Assembly (NCBI GenBank): GCA_018398575.1
Contig: JAGTXZ010000018.1
Coordinates: 2,108,001-2,172,000 of the forward strand
From: Ampelomyces quisqualis
Taxonomy: Eukaryota > Ascomycota > Dothideomycetes > Pleosporales > Phaeosphaeriaceae
Direction: 5' to 3'
DNA: 64,000 nt
Part shown: in pieces, positions 43,285 to 54,298 of the stretch
Position numbering within the stretch: position 1 is the first letter of the stretch
Layout: every line of letters begins with the position of its first letter
Program-made: the position numbers and the translations under genes
The notes under the pieces: generated by a model
Told to the model about the DNA's origin: nothing
Databases searched by the model: none
Seen by the model: the letters and a program-made list of their open reading frames with translations, nothing else

Positions 43285-43778
43285 AACGATGTCGTGGTGC
43301 TTGTTGCATGTGTAAAAAGTTCTCGTGTGAGCGATCATCCAAGGATACAGTGGATATAGGGAACAGCAGGAAGCCCCATTGGGCTTTTTTTTTTCTTTTT
43401 TCGTTGTGCTTCAGCATACCCCTCAAACGTACGTTCAATGAAAGCTTTTCAGGTCTTGGAAGTTGAGCTTTGCGTGTGTGTGTGTGTTATGTAGAATTGA
43501 TTGAGCTTGTTTCATCCATTGCCCTCGACGCCGTTGGCGATGTTCGAGACTGGTGTCAATGGTCGTGTGCAGGAGCTTAAATCAATGGCAAAAAAAAAAA
43601 CGGCAACAGAGTAATGAGAACAGTACCGTTTACATTGTATGCGCAATACTCGTTAGCCAACCCGATTCCCGCGCCCAAAAATGCATGCATGCAGTCGCAA
43701 AATATCCCCATGAGGTATGTATCTCAACGCCATTCCCATCATCCATCCCATCATCCGCACCCAAGCCCGAATCAACCC
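43285..43778. other. Intergenic between convergent genes
   Basis: About 490 bp containing a 3' poly-T tract (43386-43401), a short (GT)n run near 43473 and A-runs near 43588. No gene seen. Confidence 0.45.
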
Positions 43779-44393
43779 TCACGACCCAAGAACCCCGCTC
43801 CCAATCGCCAACCACGCCAACACTCCGCTCAAAATCAGCAAAAGCCCCGCTACCACGAACATGGCGACGACTTTCTCCACGGAATGCCGCACGTCGTCGG
43901 TCCGCGATAATACCTGTCCCGACTCCTCGTCGATTTCAATCAGCACGGGCCGGAGGGAGGTCGACGGGATGTATTGTACGAGCGTGTCGCGGTGGGAAAG
44001 GGTTTGGCGCACGGCGACAGAGTACGAGGGTGGGGCTTCGTGCGGGTAGGGGTTGAGGAGGAGGTGTGCTAAGGGTATGTTTTCGTCGTCGTTGGGCGTG
44101 AGGGGCGTGAGTGTGTCGGTGCATGGTTGTCGTAGGTCTTCATGGGGGCGGCGGGACGAGTCTGTGGGTGTGGGTGGCTCGTCGCGGTACGGCTCGTAGG
44201 CGGGAGCTTGGGGTGTTGGGAGGGCGGGGAGGGGTTTGATTGTTGAGGTTGAGTCGGTGGAGGAGGTGTGGTGTGATGGTGTTGAGGGGGGCGAGTCGTG
44301 GTAGGGTTGTTGTTGTGTGGTGTTCTGGTGATGTGTTAGGCATCTTGCTCGTATGGGGCATGCATGTGGTAGAGGCGAGGTATGTACCTCCAT
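43779..44393 (-). CDS. Small C-terminally anchored membrane protein, unknown
   Basis: Single exon of 204 residues from the first in-frame ATG (MEVHTSPLPHACP). The first ~140 residues are Pro/Ser/Thr-rich and disordered, with PLPALPTPQAPAYEPY and PHEAPPSYSVAV; the PPSY words resemble PY-type motifs for WW-domain/ubiquitin ligase binding (inference). One strong membrane segment lies near the C-terminus (VVAMFVVAGLLLILSGVLAW), preceded by a charged DDVRHSVEK stretch. A type II or tail-anchored membrane protein is likely. An alternative spliced start cannot be excluded because a gtacat donor-like site follows ATGGAG. Function unknown. Confidence 0.6.
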   Translation of the reverse strand: MEVHTSPLPHACPIRARCLTHHQNTTQQQPYHDSPPSTPSHHTSSTDSTSTIKPLPALPTPQAPAYEPYRDEPPTPTDSSRRPHEDLRQPCTDTLTPLTPNDDENIPLAHLLLNPYPHEAPPSYSVAVRQTLSHRDTLVQYIPSTSLRPVLIEIDEESGQVLSRTDDVRHSVEKVVAMFVVAGLLLILSGVLAWLAIGSGVLGS

Positions 44394-45475
44394 TATTGTG
44401 ACCTGTTCCTGAATAGCTATGCTATGGTACTCCAAGATCCTGCGGGAGATCGTCCAAAAAGTACCGGGTCCCAAGTAAAGGTGTATATCCCGACCCAAAA
44501 GCTGTTAGACGAAATCGGTAAACGGGACTAGGAAGTTGTTTGCAGATAAGTCACTAGTGAACAAAGGCCGGACTGAGGTTAGCCATGTCTGAGGATGAGA
44601 CGAAGATCAAGGGAGCCGCAACTAGACATGAAGTGCAGGTACAAGCGTCACCCGGCGCTGCATGGCAGTCACAGCGGCGCAGTCGGGTCAGAGCAAGTGG
44701 AGATGGCTGGGCGCTGCCTATCGTGTGCCAATCGTGGTGTTGGAAGGATCCATGCTTCTGACGGCTGGGCGGAGGGCGCAGTGGACTTAGCGCTGGGCGC
44801 CACGTGAGGCATAGATCCCACGCCGTTCGGACCGGTGAGGCAGCTTCATCCAGATCCCATATCGATCAAGACGCATGTCACGAGCTTGCTGTGGGTATCT
44901 TTACATTTCAACATCTTTCACTTGACCTGACGCAGAGAATCATATTGGAACAAAGAAGCTGGCGTTGAGGAAAGCACGTGCAAGCACCCCCACGACTCTA
45001 AAACGCGAAAGCTCCATGCCCGACATTTCAGGAACGCGAACTATTGTTCCAGTCGTTTCAGGTCAAAAATAGTTCCGAGTGCCTTGGAACATCTACACAC
45101 AACAAGCGTGCCGAACGTTCGAGTACCGTGTTGCTTACCCGTTATTGAGCGTCTTATCACTGGATCAAGTGCATCCTTACGCTCCGAGATCACGCTTTTG
45201 GACATGTACGGATAGGAAAACAAGCATCTCATCATGAAGTAAGGTCCCGAATATTTTATTGATGGTGAACGTAGGGTGAGCAAGCGGATTCGGAAGTGGA
45301 TGATCAAAAGAACTTGGATTGTTTTAGGGATATGGGTGTGTATTTGAAGAGAAAGGAAGACAAAAAAACTAAGACATGACAGCTACAGACAACACTACTC
45401 TCCCATGAATGTTGAGTAGTAACAAAAGACGATCTTGTGTCTACTTGACTAGCGAAGTATTGATCAATAGACGAC
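44394..45475. other. Intergenic
   Basis: About 1.1 kb with only short frames on both strands. No gene supported. Confidence 0.45.
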
Positions 45476-47149
45476 CTAAATTTCAGGTAGCGGCTCTGGT
45501 ATCTCCACAGCCTCGTCACTGAAGTCAGCATCAAAGTCAGCAAACAGAGACTGATCAAAAGATTCTTTACCCGGATCATCCCAATATACAGCGAACCGCG
45601 CAAGACAAGCTTGATCCTCCCCGGCGAAAAGAAGAGCGCTCCATATTCGGTCCTCGCCCCAGCCCGGGTCCACGGAAGCATCTGCCTGCTCATGATAAGC
45701 GTCAAGAGATTCTGTACGCCGTACGTCCTCCGAAGAACGCCCACGCGACTCGTAAACACTGTAGCTGTCCCGCCTTGATATCACACCTTCATCTTCAACC
45801 TCATCGTCTTTCTCCTCGCTATCAGATGCCCAACACAGCTCCGCATTCATAGACTTAAACATCGTAGCCTCAACGGACACAGCAACTGTGGCCGGTCCCT
45901 CTCGTCTACATGCATACAGCTCAATCCCTACATCCTGCTCGTTGAGCGCAAGTGTGTTGAAGCGGTATGGATTGGAGACGATCAGACTGTCTGTGCGATC
46001 GGCCAAGGGTATCTCGGCTAGGGAATCAGAGTCAGAGTCAGATTTGTAGGTCGAGTAGGAGGACATGGAACCTACTGAAAAGCAGTCTGACAGTGTGCGG
46101 CGGCGACTGGTGAATCGAGCCATCCGGAGGGTGAAGGTGGAGGATCCATCGGAAATCGGGCGGTGATGAGAAGCTGGTTGAGCCACTCCAATGCTATCGA
46201 GGGAAGAACAGTCTGACAATGGACGGCGAACGGTCGCTGGTCGAGCCATAGGGATTTTGTCGTCGTTCTCGTCGCTGTTCTCGCCGTCTCCTGGAAAAAG
46301 ATCGGACAGGATCCAACCATGGTTGGCCTTTGGCACATCATCACCCTGACTGTCGCCATGTATACGAACATCCATCGAAGATGCATCAGAGATAACCATT
46401 CGTCGCTTCGCTGGATGAACAACTGGAATACCGATGTCTTGGAGCTCTTCTACCGCATCTTCCGCCCACTCTCCCACGTGATCGTCGTTCGGAGGCAGTA
46501 CTGATTCCAAAATCAGACGTGGCATAGGCGCGGGCATATTCTCAACTTGTGGTAACGGGAAGGCAGGCGTATTCATCAACAGCGCTGTCGCAAATGGACT
46601 GATTTGCTCGCCCAGAGGGATAAGGACAGGTCCAAGGTCAGTTGTGAAGCCCAGCCCTGGTTTATGCTCTTGAGGAATGTTAGATGGCTCTGCTGGGCCC
46701 AATCGCTTCAGCAAATCATGCACTCCTGCTTCGGTCACAGGTATTTCGGCATGGAGATAGCTAACTTTCTTCAATTGTGGTCTTACTGCAGAAGACCCAG
46801 AACAGTAGTATTCGTCCGCCGATCCGCCTAGATGATGACCTAAAATACTATCGTGTCGCTGCAGTGGCTGGCCAGGACGATGGTATACAGCGGGAGGTGA
46901 GAGCAACATTGTCATTGGGGTTTCTCGCTGCGGCTGTTGATTGGTCGTGTATAACTTGACCATCTCCTGAGGCAATCCAATATCTTCACGTGACGAGCGT
47001 AAAAACGGGAAACACCCCGAGACACCGTTCCAGCACCATTTATTTGTATTGGATCTGCGGCTGCCGGTTGTGCCGATTGGAGGTAGGAGTGTGCCAGCGC
47101 CAGCGCTGGCGGCAAGGAAGTTTGGTTGAGCAGCAGATGAAGTGTTCAT
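45476..47149 (-). CDS. Hypothetical protein with internal Ser-rich repeats
   Basis: Single exon of 557 residues, not recognised. Starts MNTSSAAQPNFLAAS. No signal or membrane segment. A region at about 290-365 contains three or four imperfect copies of a short module: RRPLSDCSSLDSIG, HRPISDGSSTFTLR, RRTLSDCFSVGSMS, with a weaker RRMVISDASSMDVR before. The R-x-x-[ST]-D/S pattern resembles basophilic kinase or 14-3-3 target sites (inference only). The C-terminal ~130 residues are acidic with several Trp (ELCWASDSEEKDDE, WGEDRIWSALLFAGED, DFDADFSDEAVEI). Function unknown; probably regulatory and phosphorylated. Confidence 0.65.
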   Translation of the reverse strand: MNTSSAAQPNFLAASAGAGTLLPPIGTTGSRRSNTNKWCWNGVSGCFPFLRSSREDIGLPQEMVKLYTTNQQPQRETPMTMLLSPPAVYHRPGQPLQRHDSILGHHLGGSADEYYCSGSSAVRPQLKKVSYLHAEIPVTEAGVHDLLKRLGPAEPSNIPQEHKPGLGFTTDLGPVLIPLGEQISPFATALLMNTPAFPLPQVENMPAPMPRLILESVLPPNDDHVGEWAEDAVEELQDIGIPVVHPAKRRMVISDASSMDVRIHGDSQGDDVPKANHGWILSDLFPGDGENSDENDDKIPMARPATVRRPLSDCSSLDSIGVAQPASHHRPISDGSSTFTLRMARFTSRRRTLSDCFSVGSMSSYSTYKSDSDSDSLAEIPLADRTDSLIVSNPYRFNTLALNEQDVGIELYACRREGPATVAVSVEATMFKSMNAELCWASDSEEKDDEVEDEGVISRRDSYSVYESRGRSSEDVRRTESLDAYHEQADASVDPGWGEDRIWSALLFAGEDQACLARFAVYWDDPGKESFDQSLFADFDADFSDEAVEIPEPLPEI

Positions 47150-48123
47150 GATGATGGAATGAGGTGTTGAAGACTTTGGCTGGATTCAATAATTAGGCGG
47201 TGAAGAGAAGAGTATGAAATTTGCTGAACTGCTGAGCTGCTATACTTCGATCACTCAGCTATGTGGATGCACATCGGGGATTGTGGAGTAAGTTCGTTCA
47301 CAATGATAGGTCGTGACTATGCGTGTTGTAGCTTTAATCTTTATCACCGGAGCATCTAGAGCATACACCAGGCTCAGCAATGAATCGTGATCGGACGACT
47401 GGATATCACATGTGAAGTAGAATCGTCGGAACCGAAATACTCTTGCGCAGAGTCTATACGGTATCTTTATTCTACTAGCACCCTACTTTTAGTGCTTTCA
47501 AATACCTCTGGTGTGTGCTTGACAATAAGAGTCAGTGCTGGGCTTGGTGATGGAGGCGTCGCCTGGAAAAATAGAGCTCCAAGGTTAAATGTCACACACT
47601 GAACTGAAGAAAATCAACATAGTTATCAACATAATCATCAACATAATCATCAACATAATCATCAGCATAATCATCAGCATAATCATCAACACAATGAGAC
47701 TTGACTTCATGTAGTGTGTAAATCAAACAAGAAGTTTTAGTGCAAAGTAAGTGTAACATTTACTAATCAAGACAGTGATTTCGACATGTGTCAGATTGAC
47801 GCCTGAATGTTGTTTTTGTTGACGCAAATCACAACATGGTGTGTAGCACATGCCACAATGTACACAGCTGAGACAATGTAGGGACATGCTGAAGTCTCAC
47901 CGCAAGTATATATGGTTTGGCGACCTCGCATCATTGTGTATTTACTATTCACAATATGTCTAATATACTCTCATTTTAACACCTCAAATTTGACGATGCT
48001 CTGGTGTAATGCTATATACAATGTTGCAATTCTTAACAACGTACTCTGCACCACGCGGATGACTATATGATGCACCCACCAAGTCACCATACTGATATCA
48101 GAAGCAAAGCCCTATCAGAGTAG
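47150..48123. other. Intergenic, AT-richer, with minisatellite
   Basis: About 970 bp without a supportable gene. It contains the 12-bp minisatellite and several TA-rich words (gtatatatgg near 47907). Confidence 0.45.
47612..47694. repeat. 12-bp minisatellite (catcaacataat)
   Basis: About six to seven tandem copies of a 12-bp unit with single-base variants (catcaacataat, catcagcataat, gttatcaacata at the left edge). Non-coding. Confidence 0.9.
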
Positions 48124-48537
48124 GACATTGCGACTGTTCAAGGTTGGCACTCGGTGGCGTCGTATGAAGGTATCCCACATGTGGAGCGAGATGATAATCA
48201 TCTTCGCAGCCTTGCACATCCCAGTGAATCAACTACTAGTCTGGCCGCCACTAGAGTCGGTGATAACCGAAGCACTCAGCGTCGCGGTTCCTCGGAATTC
48301 TCCTCAGAATGGAAAACCCCCCAAAAATTACGCACCATTACACGAAACCGGATCCTGGGGACAATAACTGCGTTCTCTAAAGCCAAACTCGAAGACATCG
48401 TAGCTGAGCTAGACGAAATTCTGAAGCAGAAAGGAATGAAGCACTGCCAGATAGCTACGTGTATCAAAAAGACAGTACTAAAAGACATCGAAAAGCTTGG
48501 TAGTCCACTTGTATTAGAGGGGCTTGAAAATGTGTGA
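48124..48537 (+). pseudogene. Possible orphan exon or gene remnant
   Basis: An open frame of ~137 codons without an ATG in its N-terminal half. The C-terminal part reads like real protein: two amphipathic helices KAKLEDIVAELDEILKQKG and TCIKKTVLKDIEKLGSPLVLEGL. I could not find a convincing upstream exon with ATG and donor, so it is either the last exon of an undetected gene or a decayed one. No family recognised. Low confidence. Confidence 0.25.
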
Positions 48538-48972
48538 GTCCCATGGGGATGAGTCTCATGGTGTGGAAACCAATCTGAAAACAGTATTTGACCGATAAAT
48601 CTTACTGTATTTCAAGGACCAATTTTGCTATACTTGGAGTAAGGAGAAACCTGACTTTTTTTACAAGGGAATCGCCGGCAATATATAGAAATGGAAATTG
48701 AATTTTGATATACATGATGACCTGCGCGTGCGATGAAAAGACGTGAGAGTGCAATGACGACTGGCCGTAGACGAAGAATAAGAAGAAGAAGAATAATAGC
48801 GTCAGCACACTTAAGGGTAATCTTAGCGTGAACCCTTATCAGTACCACCACTCGCTGAAGCACGCAATGTAAACAGTGACGTCATACTCTTACCTACCTA
48901 CAGACATTCCGCGTCCCCGTTAAGCTTCTAACCGCGTTCAATCAGTACCAGAAAGCTCAAAATATCGAGACA

Positions 48973-49880
48973 ATGCCTACCATTCTTGTTGTTGGTGCGA
49001 CTCGTGGCCTCGGAGCTAGCATCGTTCAGTCCTATGCAGAAGATGCCAACAACCATGTCTTTGCGACAGCGAGAACGTCAAATCCTCCGGCAAATAGTAT
49101 GAGCTCTCCCCATGATCTCTCACTATTGCTCACGGGAATTTCAATCGTCCACTGACAATTCCGTCTCTGTGCAGCAAAGAACGTGGCCTACATTCCTAGC
49201 ATCGACATCGCATCACCAGAGGCTAGCAGCACTCTCATCCACTATCTTGAGTCTCGGAAGATCTCCAAAATTGATATCGTGATCGTTACCGCCGGATACT
49301 TTGCTACCGAATCCCTACAAGAGCCCTCCTTCTCCGCCCAAGAGCGCATGTACCGTACCTGCGCCATCGGCCCCACCATACTCATCACCGCACTCGCAAA
49401 CACCGGTTCCATCCTATCTTCCAGCTCGAAAGTCATCCTTGTATCCTCAGAGAGCGGAAGCATAACGCTGCGACATGAGTCGGAAGGTGGTGGAAACTAC
49501 GGACACCATGCTAGCAAGACCGCGTTGAACATGTGTGCGAAGTTGCTGAGCCTAGACTTGAAGGACAGAGGTGTTGCGGTTGCAACCGTGCATCCGGGCT
49601 TCATGCGTACTGAGATGACCAAAGGCGTCGGATTCGATAAATTCTGGGACGACGGTGGTGCCGTCATGCCGGATGTTGCGGCGAAGAGTCTGGTAGAATG
49701 GATTCAGAAGTTTGACATTAGCAAAACGGGACAGTATTGGGCACCGCGTGGACCGGCGTATGTTCAGAGAAAGATCGAGACCCCGAAACAAGCTAACATG
49801 TGGACAGTGACATTGGGACAGCCGAACCAGTGCTGGGCGCCAAAGACAAGCTGCCCACTCCTTTACAACTCCCTTGGTAG
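48973..49880 (+). CDS. Short-chain dehydrogenase/reductase (SDR), CsgA-like
   Basis: Three exons: 48973-49096, 49175-49757, 49808-49880; 259 residues. The Rossmann signature is VVGATRGLGASIVQSY at the N-terminus; DIVIVTAGYFA replaces the usual NNAG element; KVILVSSESGSI carries the catalytic serine region. The canonical YxxxK position reads H-HASK (NYGHHASKTALNM): Lys is kept but the catalytic Tyr position seems to be His, with a Tyr two residues earlier. VHPGFMRTEMT is the PG motif. The third exon gives the end DIGTAEPVLGAKDKLPTPLQLPW, which resembles CsgA-like SDR ends, whereas reading through the intron gives an unrelated tail. No targeting signal. Oxidoreductase with NAD(P) is likely; the substrate is unknown. 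Confidence 0.85.
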
Positions 49881-50728
49881 CAGACGCACACATACTTTGT
49901 GAAACATGGGAAGATGAGCACCTAGTGCCGAAGGCACTGATGACATAGGAACAACGTGTTACGTAATGACTCTCACGATTTCCTACTGCAAGGAGAACTC
50001 CCTAATTCTCTTTTTGCCAGTTTTTTCTTGGCCATGACTCATTACAACATCGAACAGAGTGCTGTGTAAAAGCAATGAATATGAGCAACAATATCCGGCC
50101 GTTACGGCATGTGTCATGATGCAGTTCAGGTACAACGACAAAAGAAAATACATCACAAACAATTCTTGAAGTACCCGCGTAACAGCACCAAACCCTTAGT
50201 TGGAATAGTATTGTGCTTTTTTACATGTTAATACAATATGAGCTCTTACTAATCGTCATTTCAAGGATGGAGCAAAAGCAGGATCAATCGTTTTCACTTC
50301 GCTCAATGTTGGAAGAAGAATAAGCACGACTATAAGCGCCCGTGCTCTTTATACGCGTTCTTCTATGTTTCTCAAACGGCACGGCTTTCAGTATTTTCTG
50401 CGCCACAGCCGTGTTGGTGAGCAATCCACCATGGATCGTGGAGCTGAGCGATGGGGAACTGATGAGCAGGGCTCGTCAAAACCTGACGACGAGATCCAAA
50501 CCATCGACAAGCTACTTCACAATACAAATGGTATTTTTGATTGCCTCTAAAGCAATTCTGTGGTGGATGATCATTGTAACTCCAGAATGTGCCAGGTAGA
50601 TCGATACAAGACGTCTTTCATGAAGCTTTGCGCCTCGCTCAAATGCACACATGGTAGATCAAACCAAGAATGCCCGATAGAAACGTAAGAAGCTTTTCGC
50701 TAATCCACAGAATACACGCACTTGAAAC
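49881..50728. other. Intergenic
   Basis: About 850 bp. A 61-codon frame at 50365-50550 starts MFLKRHGFQYF but has no recognised relatives or long context. No gene supported. Confidence 0.4.
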
Positions 50729-51925
50729 TCATTTTCTCGCCTCGGCGGCAAAGGCAGGAGGTAGAACAGTAGTTAAGGTGTCATAACTGTCTTTCCCGGA
50801 CTTTTTCTCGTACAACCACTGGTCCGCATCGCCCAATCGGTCTGCTGTCAAGCCGGCAGATCCGGTATTAAGCATACCAGCCTTGAGTTTTCGATGATAG
50901 CTTACTTTTCGCAGACCCTCGGCTTCTCTTGGGGTGAGATCTAGCTATATTGATGTCAGTTGTGTGCTTCAGTATTGACATCACTGGGATGTACTTGCGT
51001 ATATTTATACACAATAGCATGCAGGACAACAGCGAGCCAGGGACCCGTGCCAAATGATAGGTTTAGTGCTGCATCTGCATTGACACCAGTCTCCCCATCG
51101 AGGTTGGCAAGCACAGGCGCAACTTGGGTTGGATTGCTACCATTTACATATGATAAACAGGCGGGATATTGTAGTAGAAGCATGGATGAGTTGGAAAGTT
51201 TGGATTCGCTATTCGCGCAAGACCAGATGGTGTAGTATTCTCCGGTCTTAGAGATCATGATGGTGGCAAGAATCATGATGATGCGGGTAGTGATGATTGA
51301 ACCAGCCTGAAGCATGTCAGCAAAATGAACCACCTAATAAATAAGGGTGAACTAACACAAAACCACCCTCGAAGCATCCATGCGCGATGTTGCTCGATCT
51401 ATAGCCTCTTGATGTTGATGTATGAAACAATAAAGTACGCAAGGACCCGGATGCCCACGAAGCCAATTCAGGCCTGGATGTCCAGATCGCCGCCAAAGGC
51501 ATGTGGCGCAATCATAGAGCGCCTAATAGGCTGACGGTGTATGTTAGAAAGGCGGCGTAGCCTGAAATGCGATGTACGATAACCCAGCGGTGTCGAATGA
51601 AAGGGGTGAATTGTGAAATGGCGAGTAGGCCCGCGGGAAAAACTCATCCTAAATGTAGCAGGATGCCAATTTGGTATTGATCGAAGCTGACGTAATAGTA
51701 GCACTCACCAGGTGCTGCACCATCGCCGCTCGAGGACTCACTGGCAGGACAGAAGTTGTTGCTGAAATCGAGGTACATGAAGCGAGCAAGGGTGAATCCG
51801 AACAGTGTGCCGGCGAAGGTGACCCATAGACTGAAGTTGTGGCCCTTCTCGAAACCGAGTGGGTTGTACATGTCTATCGCTATGGCTTTGAAGCCTTTAG
51901 TGGGTTTTTCGACAGAAGTAACCAT
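50729..51925 (-). pseudogene. Broken DUF2306-type polytopic membrane protein gene
   Basis: The reading across three would-be exons (51357-51925, 50995-51306, 50729-50944) resembles the fungal DUF2306 predicted membrane protein from start (MVTSVEKPTKGF...AIDMYNPLGF, LWVTFAGTLFGFTLARF) to end (LTPREAEGLRKVSYHRKLKAG, GSAGLTADRLGDADQW). The first exon is interrupted by three in-frame stops, TGA at 51644-51646, TGA at 51468-51470 and TAG at 51399-51401, plus a one-base frameshift near 51515 (where another TGA is met in the old frame). Family-like sequence continues on both sides of every break (FPAGLLAI, FIRHRWVIVHRISGYAAF, MIAPHAFGGDLDIQA, VSYINIKRL, IEQHRAWMLRGWF). The three stops fit C:G to T:A changes. 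Conserved introns of 50 nt (51307-51356, 50945-50994) are intact. No functional product is expected. Confidence 0.8.
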
Positions 51926-52686
51926 AATGCTTATGGTGGAGATGTGGAAGATGGTGAAAAATGTGTGAGGTCCCTGCAGCCGCAGAAAGGTGTACTGAAG
52001 AAGTTGGAGATTGTTATTTGTGATAATGGCTTCCATATCCCTCATGGAGGCAATTCCCTTATAAAACTGTCATTCAAAGTGCAGCAGGCATCTTCATACA
52101 GGTAGCGGCTAGACCTCTTGTGGTCGTTCATGCGATTGTGTTGCGACATCGAATGAGAATGATAACGTAGCTTTGACGCATGCAATCATAGAAGCAGGCC
52201 GGTCAGTGTAACCACAATGCGTGTGCAGGAAGGCTGCGCGAACGTCGATAACTACGAGTAGGTCGATCTGGAAGGGCAGACAAGACTGATTTCCCCCGCT
52301 CTGTATGGTTGCTAGCTGCCACTGTAGACGTTGGACAATGACGACGGTGGATATTGTCGCATAATCAGACCAACGAGGTAATTAATCGTTTTCAAAGATC
52401 TCCAATGAACAGTTCTTAGCGCCGAAAGCTTGGTGATGTTGGTTTGTCGCAGAATGAGCCCGAAGAGGTTACCACACCGGTAAGCCATCGCTGCAATTCT
52501 GCGCTGGACGCCTGCACTCGATACCTACAGCGCCGCATGACATCAAGACAACACACACCAATCAGCTTGTGCAACACAACGCCTACGATATTGAAGCAGG
52601 AGAAGAACAGCACTCGAAGGGAGCAATTCGGGCAGCTTGCATGAGCGCAATCTTCACCGTATTCACAATTGAGAGCTAAGCTGGCC
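51926..52686. other. Intergenic / divergent promoter
   Basis: About 760 bp between the DUF2306 pseudogene and the Zn2Cys6 gene. No gene supported. Confidence 0.4.
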
Positions 52687-54298
52687 ATGGTTGGCGTGGC
52701 AGGCCGTTCTAAGGGATGCGTCACCTGTAGGAAGAGAAAGAAAGGTGTAAGTGCCTAGTCGCTCTTGAGACGTTGCACAGGTCCGAATACTGCACAGCAC
52801 AAACTAAAAGGCGCAGTGTGATCTTCAACAACCATCATGTGGACAATGCAAAATACGCGAAATACTATGTGGTGGCTATGACATGGACCGTGTCTTTGTT
52901 CACTATGATTCAAAACTCAAACGTGTCCAGAGTGAAGCAAAAGCAGATGAGAGTGCGAGGTCGCAACCCCCATTGCCGACTCAGTCATGTTCAGAAGAAG
53001 ATTTCAAACAACTGGTCCCCACAAGGTTCGCTGGAGGAACTTCAGAATTCATGATACCATTTGTGTTTCCCTATGTTCTCTCTACTGGAATGGCTCAGTC
53101 GGCGTATCGCGAGAAGAGCTTGGAAGCCTTCATGAGAATGTTCATACCGCATGGCGACATACGCAGCACCAAAATCGAGGGGAAGGACGTCGTCAGAATG
53201 CTTCCAGAGCTCAGTACGTCCGATGAAGCACTTGGCCTCGCGATTGTCGCAATAGGGACCATGGCCCTTAGCAATGAGACTAGCGACACAGAAATGGCGC
53301 GACAGGGACGTGGCATATATGGTAAGGCACTGGTAGAGACTAGGAAGGCGTTGCTCGACCCAGCTAGAGCAAGAAGCACAGCCATCCTTCTCGTCCCATA
53401 CGTGAGTTGAAACTTCGGATGAACTAGCTGCGTGCCATACTGATGTTGATATGATGAGTAGGTTATGGCGCTGTTTGAGATCCTTTTCGGTGCTGAAGCA
53501 AATACTTCTAAACAGGCACAAAGTTGGCTCAGTCATGCTGAAGGCGAGATCGCTTTGATAGTCGCTCGCGGTCCCGAGGCATTTACTGAAGACACGGCTC
53601 ACTCAATTTTCGTAAACGCACGATGGAGGCCCTTGATCGTGTCTGTCCGGATGCGCAAAAGATCAGTCTTGAACGAGCGTGCATGGAAGAAAATACCTTG
53701 GAGAGGCAGAATAAAGACATCTCACGATAGTCTTCTTGACATTCTGGCCGGGGTGCCAGAAGCCCTCGAGAATGTGGATAGATTCGGTACCTTAAGCCCA
53801 GTAAGTCCACAGAATGAGGCCCAGGATCTTGAAACCTGCGCCAAATGTTGGACGCTCCACATCCAGCTGCAACATTGGCTGCTCGCCAACGACCGCGAGA
53901 TTTACATGCCAGCCATGATGACTACAACGCCGATCACTTTTCCTAACATCACAGTGGCATACCTTACGCTCCGTTACTGGGTGACGGGTCTTCTGATCTA
54001 CTCCTCACTCGACACTGCTTTACGAATCTCAATGATCGATGCAGAATGCGCACATCCCGATCGTCCACATCCACGACACTTCGCACGCCTCATCGCCCGC
54101 TCAGCATTATACTTCTTCCAAGAGGAATTTGGCATATTAGGACCCACATTCGTGTCGTTCCCTCTTGGAAACGCGCTGTTGTACTTCAGACGTGATCCTG
54201 TGCTTGACTGCGAATATCTTGCGCTCATAAAGCAGGCTTGGAACACTCCGAACTTGCCGACTGCGATCAAGCATTTTCTAAATAGCTTGCGGCTCTAA
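52687..54298 (+). CDS. Zn2Cys6 transcription factor
   Basis: Three exons: 52687-52746, 52817-53401, 53462-54298; 493 residues. The binuclear zinc cluster is CVTCRKRKKG-CDLQQPSCGQCKIREILC, which fits C-x2-C-x6-C-x6-C-x2-C-x6-C exactly. The first intron (70 nt) falls between KKG and CDL, so the motif is only complete after splicing. A linker and a helical middle region (FVFPYVLSTGMAQSAYREKSLEAFMRMF, VMALFEILFGAEANTSKQAQSWLSHAEGE, VDRFGTLSP) follow, as in many fungal Zn2Cys6 regulators of small accessory loci. Nuclear DNA-binding regulator by family knowledge. It is divergent from the DUF2306 pseudogene, so it may have been its regulator (inference). An automatic start at 52883 would lose the DNA-binding domain. 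Confidence 0.88.

Noticed and set aside
50365..50550. 61-codon ORF starting MFLKRHGFQYF
   Set aside because: Too short, no recognised relatives, no promoter or intron context.
51644..51704. Treating the stop-bearing part of the DUF2306 locus as an intron
   Set aside because: Family-like protein sequence continues across and after the stops, and donor/acceptor pairs there would leave an intron of about 22 nt or delete membrane segments.
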